Shown here piece by piece: positions 45,040-55,599 of a stretch of DNA of 64,000 bases; position 1 is the first letter of the stretch, and each line of letters starts with the position of its first letter. The notes under the pieces are model-generated. The model searched no databases. It had not been told where the DNA came from and worked only from the letters and a program-made list of their open reading frames with translations. The position numbers and the translations under genes are program-made. Origin of the DNA: Xenorhabdus kozodoii (GTDB lineage Bacteria; Pseudomonadota; Gammaproteobacteria; Enterobacterales; Enterobacteriaceae); NCBI RefSeq assembly GCF_002632875.1, contig NZ_NJCX01000009.1:92972-156971 (forward strand). Direction: 5' to 3'.

Positions 45040-46476
45040 TTATCCTAAAAGTTGGGCCAGAGATAAATTCATTGAACCGATAAGTTTATCCAGTGCGGTA
45101 AATTGTTTTTTATAGCGCTCGATTGTGGCATCAATGTTTCTGTTAGTCTGTTCTGCTTGCTTTTCCAGTGTTTTCAGCGTCTTTTTGATACCTTCTGTGG
45201 CTGTGTCGATAGTGCCTTCATGGCTATCTAGGGTTTTTTTCAATAAATTATAGGTCTGGGTGGCAAAACCGGTTTTTTCGCCATCACCTTTAAAGAACGC
45301 TTTAACATTAGCCGGTTTCTCTTTTAGGTTCTTTTCCAGTTTTTCATTACTGATTTCCAGCGTACCATCCAATTTTTGTTTGATGCCCAGTTTATTGAGG
45401 GTCGCAATATCCGCCACATCCTGTGCCGCAAACAGTTGTAGCCTTAGCTGGTTTTGAATGCTTTTTAATGTACTGTCACCCAGCAAGGGACCATTGTCTT
45501 TTGAGGCTTCTTCGCCTTTCCCAACGGGCTTGAATTTGGTCAATGAACTGAAGGTGTTTTGCAGTTCATTGTAGCTATCCACCCATTTTTTAATCGCCTC
45601 TTTCATGGGTTCTATATCGCGGGAAACCACCAATGTTTCTAATTTTAGTGTTTTTCCATCGGCTGCTTTTTCGGAAACCTTTTTCAAATTCAGGGTAATG
45701 CCTTCGGGGGCATCTTTTATCTCATTCGTCTGGCGTTCAATCTGGATGTTATTGACTTTTAATTTTGCATTAGCAGGCGCTGCCACTTGCTCCATTGTAC
45801 TCGTGCTGCTAGCACTGCTGCCGTCGCTGTTAGATTTGTAGTTCAGAAAGCTGGCCAGGTTATCATCACCCTGAACGTCAATCGTCATGACGGATTTTGT
45901 GCCGGCTTTTTTCGACGTCAGGATCAGATAATTTTTATCATCTTCTGCCTTGATGATGCTGGCATTCACGTTGCCTTCTTGTTTATTAATGGCATCGCGG
46001 ATTTCAACCAGGGAGGTTTCATTATCTTTCAGGGTAATGAGCATCGGCCCTTTTTCTTTCTCGCCTGCCTTTTTTTCACCGGGTTGCGTAATCGTAATGG
46101 TACGGGTGCCTTGGCCTGACTTGCCTAACTGGGTTTGTACATCAGCAACTGCCGTAGATTTCAGGGATTGAGCCTTGGCAAGCTGTTCGACTTCAATGTC
46201 ATAGCTAGCCGGGCTGGCTTTGGAATCTGTACTCGGCGTAAATATTTTATGATCTTCGCTGGTTTTCGTGGTACTGAGTTTATCGAACTTTTTCAGTTCC
46301 TCGGATGCACTCTTTAATTTTTCCAGACTGCCTTTTAATGTGCCAAAACCGGTTAGCTTGGCTTTATGGCTGCTTTGTTGCTGAGTTATTGGTTGTAAAC
46401 GTTTTCTTTCTTGTGCTTCAAGTTGATCTAGTCTCCCGGATGCCCCAGATGTGGCTCCTACTGTGGAAATAGCCAT
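45040..46476 (-). CDS. fliD: Flagellar filament cap protein FliD (HAP2)
   Basis: 478-residue cap at the filament tip that folds each incoming flagellin. It has the N-terminal domain with a serine/glutamine-rich start, a variable middle, and the C-terminal helical region (QTNRNIDATIERYKKQFTAL, DKLIGSMNLSLAQLLG). First gene of fliDST, transcribed from a sigma-28 promoter divergent from fliC. Confidence 0.94.
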   Translation of the reverse strand: MAISTVGATSGASGRLDQLEAQERKRLQPITQQQSSHKAKLTGFGTLKGSLEKLKSASEELKKFDKLSTTKTSEDHKIFTPSTDSKASPASYDIEVEQLAKAQSLKSTAVADVQTQLGKSGQGTRTITITQPGEKKAGEKEKGPMLITLKDNETSLVEIRDAINKQEGNVNASIIKAEDDKNYLILTSKKAGTKSVMTIDVQGDDNLASFLNYKSNSDGSSASSTSTMEQVAAPANAKLKVNNIQIERQTNEIKDAPEGITLNLKKVSEKAADGKTLKLETLVVSRDIEPMKEAIKKWVDSYNELQNTFSSLTKFKPVGKGEEASKDNGPLLGDSTLKSIQNQLRLQLFAAQDVADIATLNKLGIKQKLDGTLEISNEKLEKNLKEKPANVKAFFKGDGEKTGFATQTYNLLKKTLDSHEGTIDTATEGIKKTLKTLEKQAEQTNRNIDATIERYKKQFTALDKLIGSMNLSLAQLLG

Positions 46477-46512
46477 ATTGACTCCTTTTAATAAAAAGTA
46501 TCACTGGGTGTG

Positions 46513-46539
46513 TTATCGGATTAATTGACGAAAAGTTTA
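46513..46539 (-). promoter_or_regulatory. Sigma-28 (FliA) promoter of fliDST
   Basis: On the minus strand: TAAACTTT, 11-base spacer, TCCGATAA. One mismatch in each element against the consensus. It lies 37 bases from the fliD start. Confidence 0.8.
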
Positions 46540-46646
46540 CTGACAAAATGATTTTTTTGATGGACGGAATAATTGATGAGAACGGGCGCTGTTTGGGTTA
46601 TCGGGGAAAAGAGAGAAAAAAATAAAAAAGTTTTTTCAAGAAATAT

Positions 46647-46673
46647 TAAAGGTTCTTTTTAAGCAGCCGATAA
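46647..46673 (+). promoter_or_regulatory. Sigma-28 (FliA) promoter of fliC
   Basis: TAAAGGTT, 11-base spacer, GCCGATAA, the best sigma-28 promoter in the window (one mismatch in the -35, perfect -10). It lies 79 bases upstream of the fliC ATG. Confidence 0.88.
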
Positions 46674-46751
46674 AACTGTTGTCGGTGATGAACACCGTGA
46701 GCAATAGGCTCAAACTAATTATATCGGCTTGATTTTAAAAGGAACTCTACT

Positions 46752-47687
46752 ATGGCATCAGTCATTAATACCAACTACTCCTCGCTGTTGGCGCAGAATA
46801 ACCTGACAAGATCTAAAGGTGTTCTGGGCACCGCTATTGAACGTCTGTCTTCTGGTTTACGTATTAACAGCGCGAAGGATGATGCGGCTGGTCAAGCGAT
46901 CGCTAACCGTTTTACGGCGAACGTGAAAGGCCTGAATCAGGCTTCCCGTAACGCTAACGACGGTATCTCCATTGCCCAAACGACCGAAGGTGCACTGAAC
47001 GAAATCAACAACAACCTGCAACGTATCCGTGAACTGACTGTTCAGTCTGAAAACGGTACTAACTCTGCAAGTGACCGGAAATCCATTCAGAAAGAAGTCA
47101 CTAAGCGTCTGGAGGAAATCGATCGTATTTCTACACAAACTCAGTTCAATGGCACCAAGGTACTGAATGGTGGTGTAACTGAAATGAAAATTCAGGTTGG
47201 AGCTAATGATGGTGAAACGATCGATATCAAACTCGGACAAATTAATAGCGAAAAACTGGGGCTAAAGGACTTTAGTGTAGTTGAGGAACCTGCTGTTGTA
47301 GCTAAAGCAGCTGTTGCAGCTCAACCAGCTGTTCTAGCTACTGCAACTGCTCCAGCTCAACCAGCTGTTGCAGCTCAACCAGCTGTTGCAGCTAAAGCAG
47401 CTGTTGTAAAAACTGCTAATCCGTTGGAAGCATTGGATAAGGCATTGGCTCAAGTTGACGATATGCGCAGCGACTTGGGTGCAGTCCAAAACCGCCTTGA
47501 GTCCACCGTTAACAACCTGAATAACACCGTTAACAACCTGAGCGCAGCGAAGAGCCGTATCGAAGACGCTGACTACGCAACGGAAGTGTCCAATATGAGC
47601 CGTGGCCAGATCCTGCAACAAGCGGGTACTTCTGTTCTGGCTCAGGCGAACCAAATCCCACAATCCGTTCTGTCTCTGCTGCGTTAA
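46752..47687 (+). CDS. fliC: Flagellin FliC with an Ala/Val/Pro/Gln repeat in place of the variable domain
   Basis: 311-residue filament protein. The conserved N-terminal D0/D1 (MASVINTNYSSLLAQNNL; ERLSSGLRINSAKDDAAGQA) runs to about residue 175 and the C-terminal D1/D0 from about 225 (SRIEDADYATEVSNMSRGQI; QSVLSLLR at the end). Between them, where most flagellins have globular D2/D3 domains, is only a stretch of about 40 residues built from AVAAQP / AVAAKA-type units. The whole protein is short for an enterobacterial flagellin. A sigma-28 promoter is upstream and a strong terminator downstream. Confidence 0.96.
   Translation: MASVINTNYSSLLAQNNLTRSKGVLGTAIERLSSGLRINSAKDDAAGQAIANRFTANVKGLNQASRNANDGISIAQTTEGALNEINNNLQRIRELTVQSENGTNSASDRKSIQKEVTKRLEEIDRISTQTQFNGTKVLNGGVTEMKIQVGANDGETIDIKLGQINSEKLGLKDFSVVEEPAVVAKAAVAAQPAVLATATAPAQPAVAAQPAVAAKAAVVKTANPLEALDKALAQVDDMRSDLGAVQNRLESTVNNLNNTVNNLSAAKSRIEDADYATEVSNMSRGQILQQAGTSVLAQANQIPQSVLSLLR
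47289..47409 (+). repeat. Low-complexity tandem repeat inside fliC
   Basis: Imperfect repeats built on GCTGTTGCAGCTCAACCA and GCAGCTAAAGCA units, encoding runs of Ala, Val, Pro, Gln and Lys at about residues 180-220 of flagellin. Near-identical units make length change by slippage or recombination likely. Confidence 0.8.
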
Positions 47688-47744
47688 TTTTTATTTTCCA
47701 GTAGAACATTTATGCGGGGCAGCCTGCATAAACAACGTTTATAA

Positions 47745-47777
47745 AATAAGGATCGGTTCGCCGATCCTTATTTTTTT
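47745..47777 (+). terminator. Rho-independent terminator of fliC
   Basis: Perfect 12-bp stem AATAAGGATCGG / CCGATCCTTATT with the stable TTCG loop and a T-tract. A textbook terminator 57 bases after the fliC stop. Confidence 0.92.
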
Positions 47778-47940
47778 AGCTATTGTCAAGGACAGCCTGA
47801 AACTTGTGATCCATTTGGGCGGACAACAAAAATTTCGCATAGGTGAAAAAGAAGCGCTTTTACTTCATTGTTCCAACGATTGTACCGATTAGGGGATTGG
47901 ATAATGGTATCCAGTCTCTTATCCAAAGGTGTCTGTTGTT

Positions 47941-48663
47941 GTGAGCGATTTGTATACCGCCGAAGGCGTGATGGACAAAAATAGCCTCTGGAAGCGCTAT
48001 GTACCACTAGTTCGCCATGAAGCATTGAGGCTACAGGTCAGATTGCCTGCCAGTGTAGAACTCGATGACTTGCTTCAGGCCGGTGGCATAGGCTTACTGA
48101 ATGCGGTGGATCGGTTTGATTCCATGCAGGGAACCGCCTTTACCACCTATGCGGTACAGCGCATCAGAGGTGCAATGTTGGATGAGTTGAGGAGTCGTGA
48201 TTGGGCTCCGCGTAGTGTGCGGCGTAACGCACGTGAAGTCACGCAAACCATCCGTAAACTTGAGCAAGAGTTAGGCCGTCCAGCCAGTGAGCAGGAAGTT
48301 GCTAAAGAATTAAAGATTAATCTGATAGAATATCGGCAAATACTGTTAGATACGAATAACAGCCAACTGTTTTCTTATGATGAATGGCACGAAATTCACG
48401 GTGAAAGTTGTGAACCTGTGATTGAGGAAGAGCATGAAGCCAATCCTCTCCAACAATTGCTGGAAGGTGATCTTCGTCAACGGGTGATCGATGTCATTGA
48501 ATCGTTGCCTGAACGGGAAAAGATGGTGCTTACGTTGTACTATCAGGAAGAACTTAATCTTAAAGAGATCGGCGCAGTGCTTGATGTGGGTGAATCCCGC
48601 GTCAGTCAGCTTCACAGCCAGGCGATAAAAAGGCTGAGGGCGCGTCTGAATCCAGAAAAGTAA
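47941..48663 (+). CDS. fliA: Flagellar sigma factor FliA (sigma-28)
   Basis: 240-residue alternative sigma factor for late flagellar genes, inhibited by FlgM. Region 2: LRHEALRLQVRLPASVELDD-like VRHEALRLQVRLPASVELDD and TTYAVQRIRGAMLDELRSRD; region 4: EREKMVLTLYYQEELNLKEI and ESRVSQLHSQAIKRLRARL. The GTG at 47941 (SDLYTAEGVMDK) aligns with the E. coli start and has AAAGGTG 10 bases upstream. An in-frame GTG at 47929 is less likely. It forms an operon with fliZ. Confidence 0.96.
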   Translation: MSDLYTAEGVMDKNSLWKRYVPLVRHEALRLQVRLPASVELDDLLQAGGIGLLNAVDRFDSMQGTAFTTYAVQRIRGAMLDELRSRDWAPRSVRRNAREVTQTIRKLEQELGRPASEQEVAKELKINLIEYRQILLDTNNSQLFSYDEWHEIHGESCEPVIEEEHEANPLQQLLEGDLRQRVIDVIESLPEREKMVLTLYYQEELNLKEIGAVLDVGESRVSQLHSQAIKRLRARLNPEK

Positions 48664-48712
48664 CTTTTTGTTTGTTTTTTTTGTTAAGACTATACACAGG
48701 GCTTTCTCTCTT

Positions 48713-49225
48713 ATGTCTGTTACAACACAAAAGAAACGGCCTCTTAGCCGTTATATTAAAGACTATAAACATAGCCAGACTCACTGTCTGCACTGTCATA
48801 AAACCCTTGACCGTATTTCGCTTGTTTTTAACGGTCAGGTCATCAATAAGGAAGCGATTTCTGAGATGACTGAATTGGTGGATGACAAAACCTGGAATGA
48901 GTTGCAGGGTAAATTTGTAGCGTTGTGCCGCTTTTGTAGTGAGATTTATTGCAATAGCCAGACTGATTATTTCGACATTATGTCGTTTAAGCAGTATCTG
49001 TTTGAACAAACGGAGATGAGCCATAGTACGGTGCGTGAATATGTGGTTCGTTTAAGGCGTTTGGATGAGTTACTGACTTCAAGTAATTATCCAACCAGTG
49101 AGTTTACGCCAGAAAAAATTCAGGAAAAACTCAGTGAGAAATTATCGCAATCTGCTTTCAGCAATTACAATATTGCCCTGCGTAAATATGAGCAATATCT
49201 GAGTTGGCAACAAAACGGTCATTGA
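48713..49225 (+). CDS. fliZ: Flagellar regulatory protein FliZ
   Basis: 170-residue DNA-binding regulator. It has an N-terminal half with paired cysteines (HSQTHCLHCHK, CRFCSEIYC) and a C-terminal SAM-like, integrase-related helical part (MSHSTVREYVVRLRRLDELL; SNYNIALRKYEQYL). In E. coli it antagonises RpoS. In Xenorhabdus nematophila, FliZ is reported to act as a global regulator of flagellar, lipase and haemolysin genes. The frame reaches upstream to 48668, but the ATG at 48713 gives the conserved N-terminus. It follows fliA by 49 bp. Confidence 0.94.
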   Translation: MSVTTQKKRPLSRYIKDYKHSQTHCLHCHKTLDRISLVFNGQVINKEAISEMTELVDDKTWNELQGKFVALCRFCSEIYCNSQTDYFDIMSFKQYLFEQTEMSHSTVREYVVRLRRLDELLTSSNYPTSEFTPEKIQEKLSEKLSQSAFSNYNIALRKYEQYLSWQQNGH

Positions 49226-49268
49226 TTGATTGTACCGATAGTTAATGTTGTCAAATTGAAACGATTTA

Positions 49269-49305
49269 AGAGGGGAGTGTGATGGATGATCACGCATTCC
49301 CCTCT
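49269..49305 (+). terminator. Hairpin terminator of fliAZ
   Basis: Long stem AGAGGGGAGTGTGAT / ATCACGCATTCCCCTCT with a short loop, followed by ATGTATTTTAG. It lies 44 bases after the fliZ stop, upstream of converging putA. Confidence 0.6.
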
Positions 49306-49477
49306 ATGTATTTTAGTCTGTTACGTTATTTTTACCGCGTAAATGGTTAAATATTTACAATGAATTAATTTTAATTAACCAGTTAAAATCAATTTACTTT
49401 TAACCATTTAATTTAGCCACTTATTTTCATCATTAAATAAATGGCTTTATACAAATGACGGGCACGAAAAAATAACA

Positions 49478-52400
49478 TTAACCGATAGTCATCAAGCTGG
49501 CATTACCTCCCGCCGCTGCCGTATTAACACTTAATGAACGTTCATGCAGTAAGCGCTCTAACAGCAGATTGGTTTCACCGCGGGTAAAACCTTGTACGGA
49601 GATGATAGGCCCTTTACGTTGTGCAATAACTTCGCATACTTGGCGTAATTGGTCGCTATCACCGTGGTAAATAACCGCTTCCATTTCTGTTTCTTCATTC
49701 TGCCAATCGTTGTTCCAATTAATATGTTGACGAACTTCATCGGGTAACTGATGGTGTAATCCTTGATGCAGTTCGTCTTTTTCCCAAATAGCCTGGCAAC
49801 CGACAGAAAGTACCGCGGCTAATTGCACCAATGCATCTTGTTCATTATCTGCGAGGCAAAGGACACGACCACGCGGCAACAGGGTATAGGTATTGCGTTC
49901 CCCGGTTGGCCCCGGCAATAAGCGTATTGTTCCGCCTTGTGCCAGTAAGCTGTATTCCTGGATCACCTGATGTAATGTTTCATGATTCTGCTTGGTGGCC
50001 CAATCTGCCAGCTTGTAGAGCGGCGAGTGCAGGGCAATACGGACTTTGGCATCAAGTTCATATTCTGTATCTTGCCGCTCCAGGGTTTGGCTGGCGGCGT
50101 TGAGCGGGCGTTGTGACAACAGGCGGTACAGATAAAGTGGCCCGCCCGCTTTCGGCCCTGTGCCTGACAAACCTTCGCCGCCAAATGGCTGTACGCCGAC
50201 AACGGCACCGACCATATTGCGATTGACATAGATGTTGCCGACTTTAGCTTTGCCTATGACTTGCGCGATGGTTTCATCAATACGGGTGTGGACGCCCAAG
50301 GTTAGGCCATAACCGGTCGCGTTGATTTGTTCCAGTAGTTTATCCAACTCATTGCGTTTAAAGCGGACGACATGCAGGACAGGCCCGAAAATTTCTTTCT
50401 TCAATTCATCAAAACTTTCCAACTCGATCAGGGTTGGTTTGACGAAAGTACCTTGTGACCACGCCTGATCGTCTGAGGCATTTTCATATACCGCCTGATA
50501 AATTGTCCGGCCTTTGGTGCGCAGGGTTTGGATATGACGCTCGATATTTGCTTTCGCTTCGGCATCAATGACTGGGCCAATATCGGTGGACAAGCGCTCA
50601 GTATTACCCATCCGGCATTCAGCCATCGCCCCTTTCAGCATGGTGATCGTTTTCTCCGCTACATCTTCCTGAACACACAGGATACGCAGGGCAGAACAAC
50701 GCTGGCCGGCACTGTCAAAAGCGGAAGCGATGACATCGGTAACCACTTGTTCAGTCAACGCAGAAGAATCGACAATCATGGCATTCAGGCCACCGGTTTC
50801 TGCGATCAACGGCGTTTGGCGGCCTTGTGCATCGAGGCGGCGGGCAATATTGCGTTGTAACAAGCTGGCAACTTCGGTAGAGCCTGTAAACATCACACCG
50901 CGTACACGTTCATCACCAACCAGTGACGCTCCCACGGTTTCCCCTTGTCCGGGCAGTAATTGCAGTACATCGCGAGAAATCCCCGCCTGATGCAATATTT
51001 TTACCGCAACGGCGGCAATAAGGGGGGTCTGTTCTGCGGGCTTAGCCAGAACACTATTGCCTGCTGCCAATGCCGCCGCGATTTGGCCGGTAAAAATTGC
51101 CAAAGGGAAGTTCCACGGACTGATACAGACGACAGGTCCCAAGGGGCGGTGGGTATCATTGGCGAAGTCTTGGCGAACCTGGCTGGCGTAATAGTGGAGA
51201 AAATCCACGGCCTCGCGCACTTCAGCAATCGCGTTACTGAATGTTTTACCCGCTTCACGAACCAGAATTCCGAGCAAGGATTGCAGGTTATTTTCCATCA
51301 ACTCCGCTGCACGCACTAAAATTGCGGCACGTTCTGAGGGTGGCGTGGCAAACCAAATTGCGCCGGCATCGGTTGCCACATCCAGCGCATGACTGATTTC
51401 CTGTTCAGTGGCTTCACGAACATAACCGACGATATCGGAATGTCTGGCTGGATTATTCACCGGTTTAGCCGCAGGCAGCTCCCCCGTCGGTTGCTCATTA
51501 CCTCCTAACAACGGTTCGCTGCTCCACGTCTCCATTGACGAACTGAGCAGGGCACTGGAAAGGGAAGCCAAACGATGTTCATTGGAGAGATCCAGACCTG
51601 ACGAGTTAACGCGGTTTTTGCCGTACAAATCACGTGGCAGGGGGATCTTGGGATGGGGAAGGCCGATTTGCCCTTCGGTCTGTGCCAATTCCTGGACAAC
51701 TTTTACCGGATCAGCGACTAATTCATCAATCGGCAGGGAAGTATCTGCAATGCGGTTGACAAACGAAGTATTGGCGCCGTTTTCCAGTAAACGACGTACC
51801 AGATAGGCTAATAGGGTTTCGTGCGTGCCTACCGGGGCGTAAATACGGCATGGACGATTAAGTTTACCTTCTGAGATCTTACCGACAACCTGCTCATAAA
51901 GCGGCTCGCCCATGCCATGCAAACATTGGAACTCATATTGTCCCGGATAATAATTTTGTCCTGCCAGATGATAAATGGCAGACAGAGTATGGGCGTTATG
52001 GGTAGCAAATTGTGGGTAGATCAAATTAGGGACAGCAAGCAGTTTGCGGGCACAGGCAAGGTAGGAAACATCGGTATAAACCTTGCGGGTATACACCGGA
52101 TAGTCTTCCAGTCCATCGATTTGGGCACGCATAATTTCACTGTCCCAGTAAGCGCCTTTCACCAGACGGATCATCAATCTGTGACGGCTGCGCTGTGCCA
52201 AATCAATCATGCTGTCAATGACGAAAGGACAGCGTTTCTGGTAAGCCTGAATAACAAAACCAATGCCGTTCCAGCCCTCTAATTTGGGTTCGAAACAGAG
52301 TTTTTCCAGCAAATCGAGAGAGATTTCCAGACGATCGGCTTCCTCTGCATCAATATTGATACCGATATCATATTGGCGAGCCTGTAAGGTCAGGGAAAGC

Positions 52401-53458
52401 AGGCGAGGGTAGAGTTCATCAAGAATACGTTCGTACTGGGCACGGCTATAACGTGGGTGCAGGGCAGAAAGTTTGATGGAAATTCCTGGCCCTTCATAAA
52501 TACCACGGCCATTTGATGCTTTGCCGATGGCATGGATAGCTTGCTGGTAGGAAACCATATAGGCTTGCGCATCGTCTTCGGTTAATGCAGCTTCGCCGAG
52601 CATATCATAAGAATAGCGAAAGCCTTTTTCTTCCAGTTTACGGGCATTGGCAAGCGCCTGAGCGATGGTTTCTCCCGTCACAAACTGCTCACCCATCAGG
52701 CGCATCGCCATATCTACGCCCTTACGCACCAACGGTTCGCCGCTTTTGCTGATGATGCGGTTGAGGGATTTGGATAACTTGGCTTCATTATGGGTAGACA
52801 CCAGCTTACCTGTGAACAGCAGACCCCACGTTGCAGCGTTGACAAACATGGAAGGGCTTTGGCCTAAATGGGAATGCCAGTTACCGTTGCTGATCTTATC
52901 GCGGATCAGGGCATCGCGGGTGGCTTTGTCGGGGATGCGCAGCAGCGCTTCGGCGAGGCACATCAATGCCACACCTTCCTGTGACGAAAGTGAAAACTCT
53001 TGCAACAATCCCTGAACCAAACCTGAGCGGCCAATGCCCTGTTTTTGTTGGCGCAGTTTTTCGGCGATAGAATAAGCGAGCTTATGAGTTGCTTTGGTTT
53101 GTTCTTCAGATAGCTGTGCACGTTGCAGTAGCATAGGAACTGCCTGGATTTCAGGGAGACGATAGGCCGCAGTAATTGCAGAACGTTTCACCGATTGGGG
53201 TAAAATATGCTCGGCAAAATCCAGAAATGGCTGATAAGACGCCTCAATCTGTGATTCTACTTCGGAAATCATTTCTTCTTTGTTATCCTGACCCGCTGAT
53301 ATTTCTGGTAACTTCTCTTCATTTTCCAGACGTTCAAGGTAATTAAAAATGGCTTGCTTAATTAGCCAGTGTGGTGTGCGTTCAATTCGTTGTGCTGCGG
53401 TTTTAATTCGATTACGCGTTGCTTCATCGAGTTTAACACCCATCGTGGTACTACCCAT
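49478..53458 (-). CDS. putA: Bifunctional proline dehydrogenase / P5C dehydrogenase / repressor PutA
   Basis: 1326-residue trifunctional protein that oxidises proline to glutamate at the membrane and represses the put genes when proline is absent. Order: an N-terminal ribbon-helix-helix DNA-binding domain ([20 protein letters not shown]), an FAD proline dehydrogenase (about 230-560; [32 protein letters not shown]), a P5C dehydrogenase (about 640-1110; catalytic Glu in AETGGLNAM, Cys in GQRCSALR), and a C-terminal conserved tail. ATG 53458 is used because AAGGAG is 5 bases upstream; a GTG at 53464 overlaps that site. Divergent from putP. Confidence 0.96.
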   Translation of the reverse strand: MGSTTMGVKLDEATRNRIKTAAQRIERTPHWLIKQAIFNYLERLENEEKLPEISAGQDNKEEMISEVESQIEASYQPFLDFAEHILPQSVKRSAITAAYRLPEIQAVPMLLQRAQLSEEQTKATHKLAYSIAEKLRQQKQGIGRSGLVQGLLQEFSLSSQEGVALMCLAEALLRIPDKATRDALIRDKISNGNWHSHLGQSPSMFVNAATWGLLFTGKLVSTHNEAKLSKSLNRIISKSGEPLVRKGVDMAMRLMGEQFVTGETIAQALANARKLEEKGFRYSYDMLGEAALTEDDAQAYMVSYQQAIHAIGKASNGRGIYEGPGISIKLSALHPRYSRAQYERILDELYPRLLSLTLQARQYDIGINIDAEEADRLEISLDLLEKLCFEPKLEGWNGIGFVIQAYQKRCPFVIDSMIDLAQRSRHRLMIRLVKGAYWDSEIMRAQIDGLEDYPVYTRKVYTDVSYLACARKLLAVPNLIYPQFATHNAHTLSAIYHLAGQNYYPGQYEFQCLHGMGEPLYEQVVGKISEGKLNRPCRIYAPVGTHETLLAYLVRRLLENGANTSFVNRIADTSLPIDELVADPVKVVQELAQTEGQIGLPHPKIPLPRDLYGKNRVNSSGLDLSNEHRLASLSSALLSSSMETWSSEPLLGGNEQPTGELPAAKPVNNPARHSDIVGYVREATEQEISHALDVATDAGAIWFATPPSERAAILVRAAELMENNLQSLLGILVREAGKTFSNAIAEVREAVDFLHYYASQVRQDFANDTHRPLGPVVCISPWNFPLAIFTGQIAAALAAGNSVLAKPAEQTPLIAAVAVKILHQAGISRDVLQLLPGQGETVGASLVGDERVRGVMFTGSTEVASLLQRNIARRLDAQGRQTPLIAETGGLNAMIVDSSALTEQVVTDVIASAFDSAGQRCSALRILCVQEDVAEKTITMLKGAMAECRMGNTERLSTDIGPVIDAEAKANIERHIQTLRTKGRTIYQAVYENASDDQAWSQGTFVKPTLIELESFDELKKEIFGPVLHVVRFKRNELDKLLEQINATGYGLTLGVHTRIDETIAQVIGKAKVGNIYVNRNMVGAVVGVQPFGGEGLSGTGPKAGGPLYLYRLLSQRPLNAASQTLERQDTEYELDAKVRIALHSPLYKLADWATKQNHETLHQVIQEYSLLAQGGTIRLLPGPTGERNTYTLLPRGRVLCLADNEQDALVQLAAVLSVGCQAIWEKDELHQGLHHQLPDEVRQHINWNNDWQNEETEMEAVIYHGDSDQLRQVCEVIAQRKGPIISVQGFTRGETNLLLERLLHERSLSVNTAAAGGNASLMTIG

Positions 53459-53974
53459 TTTCACTCCTTAATAGGTAAAACTAAAACAAGTTACGTAACA
53501 ATATCTTTCATGTTGCAACTTTGTGCAACTTTGTTAAAAGCGATTATTCTAATTTTGTGAAACTAATCTTGTTTTCATCATTTTTTCAATGAAATTTATT
53601 ATTGATATTTAGTTATGTTATTAATATTTTAATGGTTTTACTTTGATGGTATGAATTTTAGGTATAACCAGTGACTTAATTCCAGGTGCAACTTTTTGGG
53701 TCATAAATGTGATTTAGCAAGCGTTTTTTATAAAAATATAGTTAATTAGTTGTTAAAAATGTTTTGGCTAATTTAGGATAGAATGTAATTTTAAAATAAT
53801 TACAAATGTAAATAGTACGTATGAAAACTAATGGCATCGTCAGGTACAACTTGTTACCGCCTGATAAACAAGTGAGGTGTCACTTAAAATACTTCAAATC
53901 AAGATGACATTATTTACGCAAATGACACATTTGCAGAGACATAATTTATAAAAACACTATGGAGAAGAACCTGC
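53459..53974. promoter_or_regulatory. putA / putP divergent control region with PutA operator hexamers
   Basis: 516 bp, AT-rich. PutA in E. coli binds GTTGCA-type sites between put genes. Here GTTGCAAC (both orientations overlapping) lies at 53512-53519, TGCAAC at 53524-53529 and TGCAAC at 53687-53692. These are plausible operators, two close to putA and one central. GGAGAAG precedes the putP ATG. Confidence 0.6.
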
Positions 53975-55459
53975 ATGACAGTAAATTCACCAATGCTCAT
54001 TACCTTCATTATCTACATCGCAGCAATGCTGCTGATAGGTTTCATAGCTTATCGTTCCACCAAGAATTTTGATGATTACATATTGGGTGGACGAAGATTA
54101 GGTAGTGTGGTAACAGCATTATCTGCTGGCGCTTCTGATATGAGTGGCTGGTTATTGATGGGGTTGCCGGGGGCTATTTTTTTCTCTGGTATTTCAGAAA
54201 GCTGGATCGCATTAGGGCTATTGCTGGGCGCATACCTGAATTGGCGATGGATCGCGGGTAGATTACGCGTACATACTGAAGTGAATAACAACGCATTGAC
54301 GTTACCGGATTATTTCACCCATCGCTTTGAAGATAAAGGTAAAATCCTGCGTATTATCTCTGCACTGGTTATCTTAATTTTCTTTACTATTTACTGTGCA
54401 TCGGGTGTTGTGGCGGGTGGTCTGTTGTTTGAAAACACGTTTGGTATCAGCTATGAGAAAGCAATTTGGCTGGGTGCATTGGCGACCATAGCCTATACCT
54501 TCCTCGGCGGTTTTCTTGCAGTAAGCTGGACGGATACGGTTCAAGCAACGTTGATGATTTTTGCTTTGATTTTGGTCCCTGTGCTGGTTCTGTTCAAAGT
54601 GGGAGGAGTTGACTCCGCCATCAATATTATTGAAGCAAAAAATCCGGCCTATTTAGATATGTTTAAGAATCTGAATATTATTGCCATTATTTCTTTGCTG
54701 GGATGGGGATTGGGCTATTTTGGTCAGCCACACATTCTGGCTCGTTTCATGGCGGCTGATTCCCATCAGACTATACATAAAGCCCGTCGCATCAGTATGA
54801 CGTGGATGTTACTGTGTCTTGCAGGTACTGTGGCCGTTGGCTTCTTTGGTATTTCATATTTTGAAATATATCCGGATCAGGCCGGGGCAGTATCACAAAA
54901 CCGTGAACGTATCTTTATCGAATTAGGTGTGCTCTTGTTTAATCCGTGGATCACCGGAATATTGCTGTCTGCGGTACTGGCTGCGGTTATGAGTACATTG
55001 AGTTGTCAGTTACTGGTGTGTTCCAGCGCACTGACTGAAGATCTCTATAAAGCATTTATACGTTCCAAAGCCAGCCAGAAAGAATTGGTATGGGTTGGCC
55101 GTATGATGGTTTTGCTGGTAGCCATCATTGCCATCGTGATCGCAACCAACCCGAACAATAAGGTACTGGCTTTAGTCAGTAATGCCTGGGCCGGATTTGG
55201 TGCATCATTTGGCCCTGTGGTACTGATTTCCGTACTCTGGAAACGAATGACCCGTAACGGCGCGTTGGCTGGTATGCTGGTGGGAGCGATTACCGTACTG
55301 GTTTGGATGGAGTACCACTGGTTTGCCCTGTATGAAATTATTCCAGGCTTTATCTTCGCGACGATTGCCATTATTGTGGTGAGCTTGCTAGGAAAAGCGC
55401 CAAGTCAGGCGACACAACAGCGTTTTATTGAAGCAGAAGCGCATTATAAGACCAAATAA
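53975..55459 (+). CDS. putP: Sodium/proline symporter PutP
   Basis: 494-residue inner-membrane sodium:solute symporter importing proline for PutA. About 13 hydrophobic helices; signature segments include FDDYILGGRRLGSVVTALSA, GASDMSGWLLMGLPGA, and the ion-binding region around VLAAVMSTLSCQLLVCSSAL. Length is that of E. coli PutP (502). Divergent from putA with likely shared PutA control. Haemolymph is known to be proline-rich, which fits an insect pathogen. Confidence 0.95.
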   Translation: MTVNSPMLITFIIYIAAMLLIGFIAYRSTKNFDDYILGGRRLGSVVTALSAGASDMSGWLLMGLPGAIFFSGISESWIALGLLLGAYLNWRWIAGRLRVHTEVNNNALTLPDYFTHRFEDKGKILRIISALVILIFFTIYCASGVVAGGLLFENTFGISYEKAIWLGALATIAYTFLGGFLAVSWTDTVQATLMIFALILVPVLVLFKVGGVDSAINIIEAKNPAYLDMFKNLNIIAIISLLGWGLGYFGQPHILARFMAADSHQTIHKARRISMTWMLLCLAGTVAVGFFGISYFEIYPDQAGAVSQNRERIFIELGVLLFNPWITGILLSAVLAAVMSTLSCQLLVCSSALTEDLYKAFIRSKASQKELVWVGRMMVLLVAIIAIVIATNPNNKVLALVSNAWAGFGASFGPVVLISVLWKRMTRNGALAGMLVGAITVLVWMEYHWFALYEIIPGFIFATIAIIVVSLLGKAPSQATQQRFIEAEAHYKTK

Positions 55460-55473
55460 TCCAATAAAATAAA

Positions 55474-55497
55474 AAGCCTCTGATTATTCAGGGGCTT
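55474..55497 (+). terminator. Hairpin terminator of putP
   Basis: 10-bp stem AAGCCTCTGA / TCAGGGGCTT (one wobble) with loop TTAT, 15 bases after the putP stop, followed by ATTGGTTTAT. Confidence 0.6.
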
Positions 55498-55580
55498 ATT
55501 GGTTTATCTCCAGCAATCATTTTATTGATAATCTTCGTAAATTTACCGCTGACAGATCTGCACAGTCGAAGAATGGCAAA

Positions 55581-55596
55581 AGCCCCTTTCGGGGCT
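55581..55596 (-). terminator. Terminator of the gene at 55600
   Basis: AGCCCC-TTTC-GGGGCT; on the minus strand it is followed by TTTTGCC, just after the stop of the preceding minus-strand gene. Confidence 0.6.
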
Positions 55597-55599
55597 GAA

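Noticed and set aside
47881..47928. Sigma-28 promoter for fliA (TACCGATTA near 47883)
   Set aside because: Only a weak -10-like match and no acceptable -35 at 11 bases; fliA is usually class II as well, so I do not call it.
48668..48712. Upstream TTG start for FliZ
   Set aside because: The added residues are encoded by a T-rich tract and do not resemble FliZ, whose conserved part begins just after the ATG at 48713.
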